Shown: positions 35,790 through 48,506 of the stretch, one piece after another
Position numbering within the stretch: position 1 is the first letter of the stretch
Layout of the letters: every line of letters begins with the position of its first letter
Assembly: GCF_033118175.1 (NCBI RefSeq)
Contig: NC_083712.1
Span: 10,116,956 to 10,180,955, forward strand
Length of the DNA: 64,000 nt
Reading direction: 5' to 3'
From: Dama dama
Taxonomy: Eukaryota; Chordata; Mammalia; Artiodactyla; Cervidae
Made by a program: the position numbers and the translations under genes
The notes under the pieces: generated by a model
Told to the model about the DNA's origin: nothing
The model's database searches: none
Seen by the model: the letters and a program-made list of their open reading frames with translations, nothing else

Positions 35790-36450
35790 GCAAAAGTTAT
35801 AAAAACAAGTAAAATGAGTAAAGATTTTCTTTCCTACTAGATTGGCCAAGATAATAACACTTCATTCTGTTTCAGTGAGAATGTGGAGACTCCATCTTTT
35901 CATATACTGTTGGAGGCCATATCTTCTCTTTTAAAAAGCAATTTGGTAATGGCCATAAAGATTTAAATGTGCATAAACAGCAAGTCCAGTTTTAGAAATT
36001 CATCATAGGAAGTATCCTCGAGGTGATATACCAGGAAGATGTTAGCGTGGCTGGTATCAGTGAAAAGCTGAAAACAATCTGAATATCCCAATAGGGTATA
36101 GTTTAAATAAATTATGGTGCATTCAGGCAATGGAATCTTCTTCCACTACTAAATAGAATGAGGTGGAATTACAAGTAAGGACATAAAACTTTGACCATGT
36201 TTATTGACTGAAGAAAATCTTCAGAATAATATTAAGGTATGATACTATTTTTCAAAAATAATTAAACAAGTAGACATTAATCAATTGTTTAATTAAACAA
36301 TTAAACATATATATATGTTTCCTTTAAGAAATTACACAACTATACACCAAATTTTAAACTGATGCTAACTTTTGCATCTAGGATTACAGCAAACTACTTT
36401 CCAGGCTTTTTATCTTTCTAACACTTTTCTAGTATTTCAAAAATTAAGAA
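35790..36450 (+). mobile_element. Old L1-like LINE fragment
   Basis: GGCCAAGATAATAACACTTC, GTTGGAGGCCATATC, GCAATTTGGTAATGGCC and a late AATCTGAATATCCCAATAGG follow the order of a diverged L1 3' portion. Confidence 0.45.
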
Positions 36451-39064
36451 AATAAATAACTTTGAATATCATGAAGCTGAACTTGAGTTTATTCTGCACA
36501 TAATGAGCAAAGGATGTATATTTTTAAAGTGGACAAGTGATATGATCAGCTTTGTTTGATAGAACTATTTGTATTAAGACACATGAAAATGATTCAACCA
36601 CTTGACCCAGAAAGAATCTTCCTAAGAATTTATTCCAAGGTATTAATTATCAATAGAAGCAAAGCTTTACTTGTGATACTATTTGTCATATAATTACATG
36701 TAATATTGAAAACTAGAAATGATGAAAATTAGAAATTTTGTAAACAACCAGCAAAAGAAATAATATTTAATTATGGTCACCCATACTGTAGCTTATGTAA
36801 AAGTTCATGTAAGTCAGGCTGGATGGGAGGGGAGTTTGGGGGAAAATGGATACATGATGTATATGCATGGTTGACTGAGTGACTGAACTGAACTGAACTG
36901 ATAAGGATGGCTGAGTCCCTTTGCTGTTCATCTGAAACTGTCACATTTTGTTTTAAATGTTTTAAAAGTCCATATAAGACATATGTCAACATGGTAGCAA
37001 TGATATCCAATATGGGGGAAATGCATGCCTTTTTTTTATGCTTTTGAATATGCCTACATGTTAATTTTTCAACCATATAAAATTAATATTATATTTAAAA
37101 AAATAAAACATGTTCCTTAAGAGTGAGAGCAGCGGTTGTGAGAAAGCTGGGCAGGATGGTTCAAGAACAGGCCCAGCGAATCATGGGGGTCTGGACAAGG
37201 GGGCTCCAGACGTGGAATTACTGAGATATGTGGCCACATGGGTGTGGGAGGGAGGGAGGAGCCATGAGGCTAAGAGGCTGGCCCGGATGCTTTGCTGTGT
37301 ATGATGGCCCTACTTCAGAAGGAAGGGGCGGTGGGACAGACACTGAGTCCAGAGAAGAAAGCAGACTATGTTTAGATGAGATGATAAAAATGAAATTCTG
37401 ATTGACCTTTTAAGTCGGTCCCCAAGGATGGGAAGAATCTAGAGGTGGGGCAACAGTCAGAAACTGCAGGGAGCACGGGTGGAAAGAGAGCCGGGATGAC
37501 AAAGCTGGGATCCGAGACTCACGCATGCTTCATCTGTGCTGAGTGTAACGTGCACGTGAGTCATCAGGCCAAACCTGTCGGGGATCAGACACCAAGTCCA
37601 GAGGGTGTTTCGGTCTGTCTAAGGAGCTTATGTCTGCCCATTAGCCGAGGGGTGGCTGAGAGCAGGAGGGGGCAAAGGCTGCATTTGGGAGTCTGGGCAG
37701 GGAAAAGGTGAGATAAGAGCAGAGTAACGGTCCATGAAGTAGGAACTGGGCATCGCGGATAGAAAAGACACCAATGAGGGGACAGCTGACAAGGCTTTGG
37801 CTCACATGGAGCTGATTTTCTTCTCAGAGCCTATTATGAAGAAATATATTAATAGATTAATACCTGGTGTTTTTTTTTTTTCCAGTTGGGAGAATATTGG
37901 AGATTGGGGAGTGAAAAATAAGGAAGAGTAGAACATATTATTGAAAATAAAAACCTCTACCATTTGGAAGAAGACAAGCACTAACAAAGATCAGGAGTAA
38001 AGAGGCTTGGAGGGAGTGATAATAGTTGTCCTGAGAATGTGCCTGCAGGGGGTCTGTGAGACAGCAGCCATGCCAGTCCCGCACCCCGCAATTAACTATT
38101 TCTCCTAAACCCCATTCATATGTGATTAGAATTTCACTTCCAGAGTTAATCACTTTTCAGTTCTTCCTACACTTTCATTTTCACTGGCCAGTTTCCCTTC
38201 TGATGATCCATGTTTGTACAGTGTCAAGTGGGATCATCACCAGGAGACAAGGAAGAAACACAAGGACGTGCGTTGCTGTCTGTGTTTGAACGGAGTGTAG
38301 ACACCTGGTGGGTGATCCTGTACTGGAAGGTACATGACGTGATCAGGCATGTCTGTGGTTTATGCAGAGACTGAAGGGCTAAGAGGAAGTCTGTGCTTCA
38401 TGAAACCCTTCACAGCACATCTGCAAAGGTAACTCAATGTGAATGAACCCTGTTTTGGGGGCGCTGATGTTGTTTCATGAAGCAAGGTGACCAAAATTGC
38501 TTGTATCAGGATCTTGAACCATGAGGGGTGCCTGCAGGGTTCTGCCCCCCACCCCCTTCAGGTGGTTGGTCTGGTTCCTTAAACTCTGGGTCCAGCTAAG
38601 GAGTGCTGGGGTCCAGCCTCACATACAGGGCAGACTTTGAAGTGCTACTGCTCTCTTTGGATGGCTGGAATTCTCTTGATTGCTTATTTCCTCACATTAT
38701 CTGCAAAAATAAATGAGATACCCTCTGTGGTCCTAAAAGAAAAGGGGCATTTGAGATGTTTTGATTCCTGTCCCCGAACCTGTCGGTCTTGTCATCAAAA
38801 CACTTGCGACTCATGTTCCTGGCACATTTACCAAAGCTTGACCTCAAACTCAGAGAAAAATGTCCAGTTAAGTGGAATCATTTCCTGAGTCTGTGTCTCA
38901 CAGGGATCTTGAAGGTTGGTCCAAAACAATTTAAAATTATCCTAGATCTACAGATCAGATCTTCTCCCTAATTTCTATATAGCCCAGCACAGCCAGGACC
39001 ACAATCCACATTGCACTTTCTTCAAAAGTTTGCATAGGAGCAGTTTTGACAGTCTTAATGCATG
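36451..39064. other. Intron, unassigned; G-rich block at 37110-37790
   Basis: A short BovB-terminus motif (GAGTGACTGAACTGAACTGA) is at about 36878. The G-rich block at 37110-37790 may be an ancient repeat. No exon is seen. Confidence 0.35.
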
Positions 39065-39280
39065 TTTGGTGGTGGTGGTTTAGTTGCTAAGTCATGTACG
39101 ACTCTTGTGACCCCATGCACTGTAAGCCCACCAGGCTGCTCTGTCTGTGGGCTTCTCCAGGCAAGAATATTGGAGTGGGTTGCCATTTCCTTCTCCAGGG
39201 GGTCTTCCTGACCCAGGGATTGAACCTGGGTCTCCCACATTGGAGCTTCCCTGGTGGCTCAGCTGGTAAAGAATGCATGT
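39065..39280 (-). mobile_element. Bov-A SINE, minus strand, with an inverted head piece
   Basis: 39075-39241 reads as minus-strand Bov-A ending at ACCTGGGTCTCCCACATTGG. It is followed directly at 39243 by the + strand head AGCTTCCCTGGTGGCTCAGC. Two opposite Bov-A pieces are therefore joined head to head. Confidence 0.75.
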
Positions 39281-39334
39281 TTGCTAGGCCTCTAATGTTT
39301 TCAATACTGCACAAGCTGTTTCTAATAGAATCCT

Positions 39335-39535
39335 GTGATGCTTAGAAAGACTGAAGGCAACAGGAGAAGGGGGCAGCAAAGGATGGGATGGTTAGATGGC
39401 ACCATACATTCAGTGGACATGAGTTTGAGCAAATCCTGGGAGATAGTGAAGGACAGAGGAACCCACTGTGCTGCAGTTATGGGGTCACAAAGAGTAGGAC
39501 ATGACTTAGTGACTGAACATCAACAGTGACAACAG
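39335..39535 (+). mobile_element. BovB 3' end fragment
   Basis: GGAGAAGGGGGCAGCAAAGG, CATTCAGTGGACATGAGTTT, GGGGTCACAAAGAGTAGGAC and a GTGACTGAACATCAACAG end. Confidence 0.8.
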
Positions 39536-40864
39536 CAACCACATGTCCAAATGCTATTTTGTAAGAAAGAACAGAAATACCCTCAAAGTGAATTTTCCAG
39601 ACAGTTAGACTTGTGAAAAAGCAATTAAAGCCAAGGAACAATATAGACATATGATTATGCAAAACACTGCCTTGATGCTGCTTGCGGGATGTGTTTCCAA
39701 CGCCGCTACCTTCACCGTGTAAATGACAGCTGTGAGCAGAAAGAGATGCACTGGGTTTCAGACACAGGTTTACAAATAACTCTCCAAGTGGCTAAATCTA
39801 CTGCAGTGTCTTGCGATTAGACTTTTAATTAAATTTAGTTCTGGAAACTGCTTTATAGGATGCGTGTGAAAATTATAAAGATCTTCTAGACCCAAGTGCC
39901 CTATAACAAAAACTATTTTCATATCTTCTATTATCTCAAACAAAAAGTGATAGCAGTATACATCAGACACTGCTCTGGAAACTGCTCAAGAAAATAAAAG
40001 TAAACACAGTAATAATGGTATGAAATGTTGGAAACAAACCTTTCATAATTTCTGAGATTTTGTTGCTTATTTATTCTTTAAGAGTGAAAAACACTGACAT
40101 TTAACAAATCATAATAGAATGTATGGTAAGGCATTCCATTCATATTAATAATTTTCAATACACAAATTAATCCCTGGATTCATATCTACATGACTGACAT
40201 ATTCCTCACTTTTCAAGCAAACAGTTGAGGTAATATTGACTCTGATACCAGTGAAATAACTAAGATTCAGTAAACTAGACAAAAAATATCCAAGCTGAGA
40301 CCAAGCTCTAATTTTCTTGGTGTCAGTACCATTTTAAATCTAAAATTATACATTATGTACTTTTAAGTATGTTATTTTCCAGACTGCCATACTAAAAACA
40401 GTACATAATATCTTAATGACCCCAAATCACCAGAAACACTTTGGGATAAAGTTGGACGTTGACAGAGTAAATTGATTACAAGCGCTGATGTTTGTTTCTT
40501 AACTTCCTTATTAGGAAGGATTTTATGCCTTAAATAAAAAGATTCGTTTACAAACTGAGTAGCTTAAAAGATATGCACAAGAAGAAAAAATTCCCCAAAC
40601 AAATCGGTGTAGGCAGCATTTCTGTCTTCCTAGAACATTAATGGTTAAATGAAAAAGTCAGTTCATGATTTAAAAAAAAAATGTATATTTTTTATTACTT
40701 CATCTCATTCTTTATTAATTTCTTATCTCTTTTCTTATTAAAAAGTTAATGAAGTATTAGATTCACCTACAGAGAGTGTCTGTCACTTGCTTTGCATCTA
40801 GGGGAACAAGTGCACTTTTCTGGTTCTTGGGAAACGAATCACAAGAGGATGTTTAAGAACTAGA
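39536..40864. other. Intron, unassigned AT-rich
   Basis: Nothing recognised. Confidence 0.4.
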
Positions 40865-43800
40865 ATGGATACAAGAACAAGACCCCTATATATGCTGTCT
40901 ACAAGACATTCATCTCAAACCTAGGGACACATATAGACTGAAAGTGAAGGGCTAGAAAAAGATATTTCATGCAAATGGAGACCAAAAGAAAGCAGGAGTA
41001 GCAATACTCATAACAGATAAAATAGACTTTGAAATAAAGGCTGTGAAAAGAGATAAATAAGGATACTACATAATGATCAAAGGATCAATCCAAGAAGAAG
41101 ATATAACAATTATAAATATATATGCAGCCAAAATAGGAGCACCACAGTATGTAAGGCAAATGCTAACAAGTATGAAAGGGAAAATTAACGGCTATGCAAT
41201 AACAGTGGGAGACTTTAACACCCCACTCACACCTATGGATAGATGAGCTAAACAGAAAATTAGCAGGGAAACATGATCTTTAAATGATACAATGGATCAG
41301 TTAGACCTAATTGATATCTATAGTACATTTCACCCTAAAACAGTGAATTTCACCTTTTTCTCAAGTGCACACAGAACCTTCTCCAGGATAGATCATATCC
41401 TGGGCCATAAATCTAGCCTTGGTAAATTCAAAAAAATTGAAATCATCTCAAGCATCTTTTCTGATCACAGTGTGATAAGATTAGATGTCAACTACAGGAA
41501 AAAAGCTATTAAAAATACAAACATATGGAGGCTAAACAACACACTTCTGAATAACCAACAAATCACAGAAGAAATCAAAAAAGAAATCGAACTACGCATA
41601 GAAATGAATGAAAATGAAAACACAACAACCAAAACCTATGGGATTCAGTAAAAGCAGTGCTAAGGGGAAGGTTCATAGCAATAAACAGAAGAGAAAGAGG
41701 AACAGGAGATAAATCAAATAAATAACCTAACTCTACACCTAAAGCAACTAGAGAAGGAAGAAATGAAGAACCCCAGGGTTAGTAGAAGGCAAGAAATCAC
41801 AAAAATTAGGGCAGAAATAAATGCAAAAGAAACAGAAGAGACCATAGCAAAAATCAACAAAGCTAAAATCTGGTTCTTTGAGAACATAAATAAAATAGAC
41901 AAACCATTAGCCAGACTCATCAAGAAACAAAAGGAGAAGAATCAAATCAACAAAATTAGAAATGAAAAGGGAGAAATAACAACAGACTACACAGAAATAC
42001 AAAGCATCATAAGAGACTACTGTCAGCAACTCTATGCCAAGAAAATGGACAACTTGGAAGAAATGGACAAATTCTTATAAAAGTAAACTTTACAAAACTG
42101 AACCAGGAAGAAATATAAAATCTGAACAGACCCATCACAAGCACGGAAATCAAAACTGTAATCAGAAATTTTCCAACAACAACAACAAAGAAATCTTCCA
42201 ACAAACAAAAGCCCAGGACCAGATGGCTTCACAGCTGAATTCTACCAAAAATTTAGAGAAGAGCTAACACCTATCCTACTCAAACTCTTCCAGAAAATTG
42301 CAGAAGAAGGGAAACTTCCAAACTCATTCTATAAGGCCACCATCACCCTAATTCCAAAACCAAACAAAGATGCCACAAAAAAAGAAAACTACAGGCCAAT
42401 ATCACTGATGAACATAGACGCAAAAATCCTTAACAAAATCTAGGAAACATAATCCAACAACATATTAAAAAAATCATACATCATGACCAAGTGGGCTTTA
42501 TCCCAGGGATGCAAGGATTCTTCAATATTCCCAAATCAATCAATGTGATACACCACATTAACAAATTAAAAGATAAAAACCATATGATTATCACAATAAA
42601 TGCAGAGAAAGCCTTTGACAAAATTCAATATCCATTTATGATAAAGACCCTCCAGAAAACAGGCATATGAGGAACATACCTCAACATAATAAAAGCCATA
42701 TATGATAAACCCACAACAAATGTTATCCTCAGTAATGAAAAATTGAAAGCATTTCCTCTAAAGTCACGAACAAGACAAGGATGCTCACTCTCACCACTAC
42801 TATTCAACATAGTTTTGGCCACAGCAATCAGAGCAGAAAAAGAAATAAAAGGAATCCATATTAGAAAAGAAGAAGTAAAACTCTTACTGTTTGCAGATGA
42901 CATGATCCTCTACATACAAAACCCTAAAGACTCCACCAGAAAATTATTAGAGTTAATCAATGAATACAGTAAAGTTGCAGGATATAAAATTAACACACAG
43001 CAATCCTTTGCATTCCTATACAGTAACAAAGAGAAAACAGAAAGAGAAATTAAGGAAATAATTCCATTCACCATTGCAATGAAAAGAATAAATACTTAGG
43101 AATAAATCTACCTAAAGAAACAAAAGACCTATATATACAAAACTATAAAACACTGATGAAAGAAACCAAAGATGACACAAATAGATAGAGAAATATACCC
43201 TGTTCATGGATCGGAAGAATCAATATTGTGAAATGAGTATATCACCCAAAGCAATCTGTTGATTCAATGCAATCCCTATTAAGCTACCAACGATATTTTT
43301 CAGAGAATTAGAACAAATAATTTAACAATTTTATATGGAATTACAAAAAACTCAAATAGCCAAAGCAATCTTGAGAAAGAAGAATGGAATTGGAGGAATC
43401 AACTAGAGAAATCAATCAATCAATATACTACAAAGCAACAGTCATTAAGACAGTATGGTACTGGCACAAAGACAGAAACATAGATCAATGGAACAAAATA
43501 GAAAGGCCAGAGATAAATCCACATACCTATGGACACCTTATGTTTGACAAAGGAGGCAAGAATATACAATGGAGAAAAGACAATCTCTTTGACAAGTGGT
43601 GCTGGGAAAACTGGTCAACCACTTGTAAAAAAATAAGACTAGAACACTTGCTAACACCATACACAAAAATAAACTCAAAATGGATTAAAGATCTAAATGT
43701 AAGACCAGAAACTATAAAACTCCTAGAGGAAAACATAGGCAAAACACTCTCTGACATAAATCACAGCAGGATTCTCTATGACCACCTCCTAGAGTAATGG

Positions 43801-44998
43801 AAATATAAGCACAAATAAACAAATGGGACCTAATTAAATTTAAAAGCATTTGCACAATAAAGAAAACTATAAGCAAGGTGAAAAGACAGCCTTCAGAATG
43901 GAGAAAATAATATCAAATGAAGCAACTGACAAAGAATTAATCTCAAAAATATACAAGCAACTCCTGCAGCTCAATTCCAGAAAAATAAGCGACCCAGTAA
44001 AAAAAAAAAAAAAAAGCCAAAGGGCTAAACAGACATTTCTCCAAAGAAGACATACAGATGGCTAATAAACACATGAAAAGATGCTCAACATCACTCATTA
44101 TCAGAGAAATGCAAATCAAAACCACAATGAGGTACCATCTCAGGCTGGTCAGAATGGCTGCTATCAAAAAGTCTACAAACAATAAGTGCTGGAGAGGGTA
44201 TGGAGAAAAAGGAACCCTCCTACACTGTTGGTGGGAATGCAAACTAGTACAGCCACTATGGAGAACAGTGTGGAAATTCCTTAAAAAACTGGAAATAGAA
44301 CTGCCCTTTGACTCAGCAATTCCACTGCTGGGCATATACACTGAGGAAACCAGAATTGAAAGAGACATGTGTGCCCCAATGTTCATCGCAGCACTGTTTA
44401 CAATAGCCAGGACAGGGAAGAAACCTAGAAGTCCACTGGCAGATGAACAGATAAGAAAGTGGTGGTACATATATACAATGGAATATTACTCAGCTATTAA
44501 AAAGAATGCACTTGAATCAGTTCTAATGAGGTGGATGAAACTGGAGTCTATTACATAGAGCAAATTAAGTCAGAAAGAAAAACACATTAATATACCAATA
44601 CAGTATATTAATGCAGAAATATGGAATGTAGAAAGATGGTAACGATGACCCTATATGCAAGACTGCAAGAGAGATACAGATGTAAAGAACAGACTGCTGG
44701 ATTCTGTGGGAGAAGGTGAGGGTGGGATTATTTGAGAGAATAGCATTGAATCATGTATATTATCATATGTGAAATAGATCACCAGTCCAGGTTTGATGCA
44801 TGAGGCAGGGTGCTCAGGGCTGGTACACAGGGATGACCCTGAGGGATGGGATAGGGAGGAAGGTGGGAGGGAAGGTCAGGATGGGGAATACATGTACACC
44901 CATGGCTGATTCATGTGAATGTATGACAAAAACCACCACAATATTGTAAAGTAATTAGCCTCTAATTAAAATTAAACTAAATAAATAAATAAAAAGAA
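40865..44998 (+). mobile_element. BovL1-type L1, 5'-truncated, ORF2 broken
   Basis: It starts within the ORF2 endonuclease region. Readable pieces are the endonuclease end (41292-41651, with FSRIDHILGHKSS and IFSDHSVIRLD), the linker (41763-42080), the RT core (42743-43099, with TRQGCSLSPLLFNIVL and LLLFADDMILY, the catalytic FADD box intact), and the C-terminal domain (43384-43797 and 44058-44558, with CWWECKLVQPLWRTVWKFLK). Stops and frameshifts separate them, so it is inactive. The BovL1 3' UTR and an AAATAAATAAAT tail end it. A weak 11-bp flanking match (AAGAACTAGAA and AAGAAGTAGAA) may be the target-site duplication. Confidence 0.9.
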
Positions 44999-45211
44999 GT
45001 AGAAAATTTTGAAATCTGCCTAAGAGGAAAGATATCCTGTTTATGTAAAGTCATTTCGTGACTCACAGATGGTTCCTAGGGTTTTTCACAATCAAATTCA
45101 GTGTAACGGCTTTTATATCATTTAGATGAAGCATTCAGGAATTTAAAGTTAAGAAGTAATATTTAATTCTATATAGTTCACTTGTAAGTGACTACTGATT
45201 TTTACGAAGAA

Positions 45212-45425
45212 TGTTGTTGTTGAGTCACTGAGTCGTGTCCAACTCTTCGCAGCCCCATGGACTGTAGCCTGCCAGCTCCTCTGTCCACGGAATTTCCCAG
45301 GCATAAATATTGAAATGGGTTGCCATTTCCTCCTCTAGGGGATCTTACCAACCCAGGGACTGAACCTGATTTGCCTACATTGGCAGGCAGACAGACTGTT
45401 TAACACTGAGCCATCTGCAGAGCCC
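45212..45425 (-). mobile_element. Bov-A SINE, minus strand
   Basis: TTGTTGTTGAGTCACTGAGT, CCCATGGACTGTAGCCTGCC and the right-end GAGCCATCTGCAGAGCCC. Confidence 0.8.
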
Positions 45426-45489
45426 TTTATGAAGAATACAGACTCAAATTCTTTTATTCAAACATGCCCTATTTGTGCCTCAATAGATG

Positions 45490-45765
45490 GCTGCTGCTGC
45501 TGCTAAGTCACTTCAGTCATGTCCGACTCTGTGCGACCCCATAGACGGCAGCCCGCCAGGCTCCCCTGCTTCTGGGATTCTCCAGGCAAGCACACTGGAG
45601 TGGGTTGCCATTTCCTTCTCCAATGCATGAAAGTGAAAAGTAAAAGTGAAGTCGCTCAGTCATGTCCGACTCAGTGACCCCATGGACCACAGCCTACCAG
45701 GCTCCTCTGTTCATGGGACTTTCCAGGCAAGAGTACTGGAGTGGGGTGCCATTGCCTTTTCCACA
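45490..45765 (-). mobile_element. Bov-A2 dimeric SINE, minus strand
   Basis: Two Bov-A units in tandem are joined by the linker GAAAGTGAAAAGTAAAAGTG at about 45628. Each unit has its own CATGTCCGACTC...TACTGGAGTGGG-type body. This is the classic Bov-A2 layout, and the low divergence suggests a young copy. Confidence 0.85.
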
Positions 45766-46349
45766 CAATTACCTATTTAATCATTTTTCTTAACTATGGA
45801 CACTTAAATTTTTAAATGAATTATTTAAATGAGTTACTTCTGCAACATTTACATTATCTAAATTCCTTCTCTTGTTCCACATACATGATTAGGATATTTA
45901 TTTTGGATGGTTTGAAAGTGGGAATAGTTTGTTCCATGTGAGTTTAACTCACTCCCAAGATGTTGATGTGACCAAATGTCAAGAAAGTCTGGTGAATTTC
46001 AGGGAGGATGGAGGCCATCAGAGAGAAACAGAGTGTCACTGAACAGGATGAGCAGGCCCCCTTACTCCTTAGCATCCCATCTTGTTTTTACTAAGTTATA
46101 AAGTTGCAGGAGGACAGGTTTACTAAGTTTGCTGGGCAAACTATTTGTGAGTAAGGACAAAATCCACTAGTTCATGAATGTTTTCATATATCCACTTGCC
46201 CCAGAAAGAGTTTTCTGCTTTGCATATGTCTCTTTCAGCTTTTTCTCATATTTAAAGGAGCTGATGCCCAGATTCTTTTAAACTCTGGTCAGTGCAATAG
46301 CACAGAAAACAGGAAGAGCATCGGAGGGAGTGGTTAAGACTATCTCAGG

Positions 46350-46656
46350 GATTTTTTTTTTTTCTTTTCCTTTTTTATAATTGTTTATTTTTGGCCACTT
46401 CTGGGTCTTCGTTGCTGTGGGAGGTTTCTCTCTGGCTGCACAGAGCAGGGCTACTCTAACTGTGGTGCACAGGCTTCTCACTCTGGTGGCGTCTCTCGTT
46501 GTTCAGCAGGGGCTCTAGATCACAGGCTCAGAAGCTGTGGCACACAGGCCTAGGAGCTCTGAGGCAGGTGGGATCTTCCGAGATCAGGGGTCAAACCCAT
46601 GACTCTTTCATTGGCAGGTGGATTCTCTACCACTGAGCCACCAGGGAAGTCTGAAC
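46350..46656 (-). mobile_element. tRNA-derived SINE, minus strand
   Basis: A poly-T start, then TTTGGCCACTTCTGGGTCTT and a body to CATTGGCAGGTGGATTCTCT and the head CTGAGCCACCAGGGAAGTCT. The tail differs from Bov-A and fits a CHR/Bov-tA-headed relative. Confidence 0.65.
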
Positions 46657-47084
46657 GGAGTTTTGTTTTTTTTTTTTTTTAACATTGTAGAGAGATTTCA
46701 AAAGAATGAAAGAGGAGAGGTGGTGGGAAGAGAAAGGGGACTTTAATGGCTATGACTACAGAATGCACGTTCTCAACGTGTTCTTCAGTTAAAGAACAAC
46801 TTAGTTTTAACTGAAATGTCCTCTTGTTTTATATATTGTACTGTGGTTTTGACACACCCTTTTGACACGTGGAGGATTTGCTTTCAAAAATTACTTTTAA
46901 TTGGTTTACTTGTTAATTTAAAATTAGCATCATTTAGGACTATTCTTTTCCCATTAAGAGTGGAATATATTTCTTCAGACATTTACTTTCCCCCGAGACA
47001 TGTTTTGGCAGATAGAACATTAGCAAATATGATGCAAACAGAAGTTTGAAAAGCCTCCATGTCTTGCTTCTAGGAAAATTTCAT

Positions 47085-47305
47085 CGTCACTAGTTTCCTA
47101 AGGGAACAGAACCTGATACAGAAAGACCCCCACCTTTAATCATCCAGCTGAGGCTCCCACACCTGCATAAGACCTTCCTAGGCCACCCACCCCAACCAAC
47201 CACAACTGCTCAGCAACTCAGAAAGTCATGAACACATACATTATTGTTTTTAGCAACTAAGTTTTGGGGGCCCGCTTGTTATGCAGCCAAAGCTAGCTGA
47301 TGTAC
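47085..47305 (+). mobile_element. Possible MaLR-type LTR end
   Basis: CAACTAAGTTTTGGGGGCCC with CTTGTTATGCAGCCAAAGCT resembles the 3' end of MLT/MST-type LTRs. The left limit is a guess. Confidence 0.4.
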
Positions 47306-47532
47306 TTAATTTCTTTTTATCTTTACTACAGATGACTTAACACACGTCTTCAAAGGAATACCAAAGTGAGCATGCAAGCCAATGAAAAATTTGGCCATGT
47401 GCTTACATTTAGTCCTTTGACTCAGAAACTTAAATCTAATCGTGGATAATAAGAGATGTACTACTATCTTCACTACAAGAATAGGAACCATGCTTCTATT
47501 CTCAAATCACTGAAACCCAATAAAATGAGTAC

Positions 47533-47659
47533 CTGATGGTCTTCCCCGGGTCTGCCTCTACCACCCAGGTGCAGTGGAGGTTGTTGTCGTAGGGAGCAGG
47601 GTATCCTGGAGACAGGATGCGTCCTGAAGTGGCAGCGTGGATCCGCCCACCACATTCCG
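47533..47659 (-). CDS. CSMD1: CSMD1 internal exon: N-terminal part of a CUB domain
   Basis: This is a 127-bp exon on the minus strand. The acceptor is CCCTTGCAG and the donor is ATCAG|GTACTC. It enters in phase 1 and leaves with two bases of a split codon (AG), which the single C at the start of the next exon completes to Ser. The peptide starts ECGGRIHAATSG, continues ILSPGYPAPYDNNLHCTW and ends ADPGKTI. That is the standard beginning of a CUB domain: the CGG start, the SPGYP.PY motif, and a Cys followed by Trp. It follows the Sushi exon at 48507-48698 after an intron of only 847 bp, while the next intron is about 18.7 kb. A CUB domain split over two exons with phase 2 inside is seen here directly. 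The phase match with both neighbours makes the call firm. Confidence 0.88.
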
Positions 47660-47916
47660 CTGCAAGGGATTCAAAAATGGGCAAGTTTATTCCAGGCCTT
47701 ACAGGCTTCACTTTAACCACCTTGAAAAGCCCAAACCATCACACTCATGTTGCATACACAGGAAAACAATCCCAGCATCTGGCTGTCCCTGTCACTGCTT
47801 TTCTAAATTTACTTGTTCCCCAGCATTATCTTGATGAAAAACCAGTATCCTCTGCAAAGTCAAGAGAGTGAAACAGTGAAATGCCATGTTATAAATCTAG
47901 TGATATTTCTGTGTAC

Positions 47917-48070
47917 AGAAGTATCTAATAAGAACTCAGTATATAGAAGAAGCAATAATACCTCTCTATATAATTCTATATATGTTTCTATATATGCTAA
48001 TACTACTTCTTCTATATATAGTATCTAATAATACTCCTTCTATACACAGAAGTATTACTTCTTCTACACG
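47917..48070. repeat. Degenerate inverted-repeat array in the short CSMD1 intron
   Basis: TATAGAAGAAGCAATAATAC near 47944 and CTTCTTCTATATATAGT near 48006 and GTATTACTTCTTCTAC near 48051 are near inverse copies. AT-rich TATATA runs lie between them. Confidence 0.6.
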
Positions 48071-48111
48071 CCTCAGTAAAATAGTACTACGGGATCTGTT
48101 TTTCCTGCCCA

Positions 48112-48118
48112 TACACAC

Positions 48119-48153
<35 letters not shown>
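48112..48153. repeat. (CA)n microsatellite
   Basis: About 20 CA units with one GC interruption, 354 bp from the CSMD1 exon donor at 48507. Confidence 0.95.
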
Positions 48154-48155
<2 letters not shown>

Positions 48156-48177
48156 ATATTGTTGTTGCTGTCTCATC

Positions 48178-48385
48178 ACTCAGGCTCAGTCGTGTCCCAC
48201 TTTTTGTGACCCCGTGGACTGTAGCCCACCAGCCTCCTCTGTCCATGGGATTCTCCAGGCAAGAATACTGGAGTGGGTTGCCATTTCCTTCTCCAGGGGA
48301 TCTTCCCGAGCCAGGGACTGAACCTGGGTCTCCGACATGGGCAGGGAGACGGATTCTTTGTCACAGAGCCACCAGGAAAGCCTCT
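48178..48385 (-). mobile_element. Bov-A SINE in the 847-bp CSMD1 intron
   Basis: GGCTCAGTCGTGTCCCACTT, CCCCGTGGACTGTAGCCCAC, TGGAGTGGGTTGCCATTTCC and the head GAGCCACCAGGAAAGCC. It is in the same orientation as the gene and only 121 bp downstream of the Sushi exon donor. Confidence 0.85.
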
Positions 48386-48506
48386 CGCAAATGTCAGGAT
48401 TAAACCCACACTGGAGAAAGAGCAATAGAAGTCTGCCCCCTCTGGGAGAATCAAGTCGGAGCACCCAGCGCTTCCTGCTCCCCGCGCGCACGCGCAGACG
48501 ACTCAC

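Noticed and set aside
43943..44470. 175-residue open frame on the minus strand
   Set aside because: It is antisense to the L1 ORF2 C-terminal region and has no family of its own.
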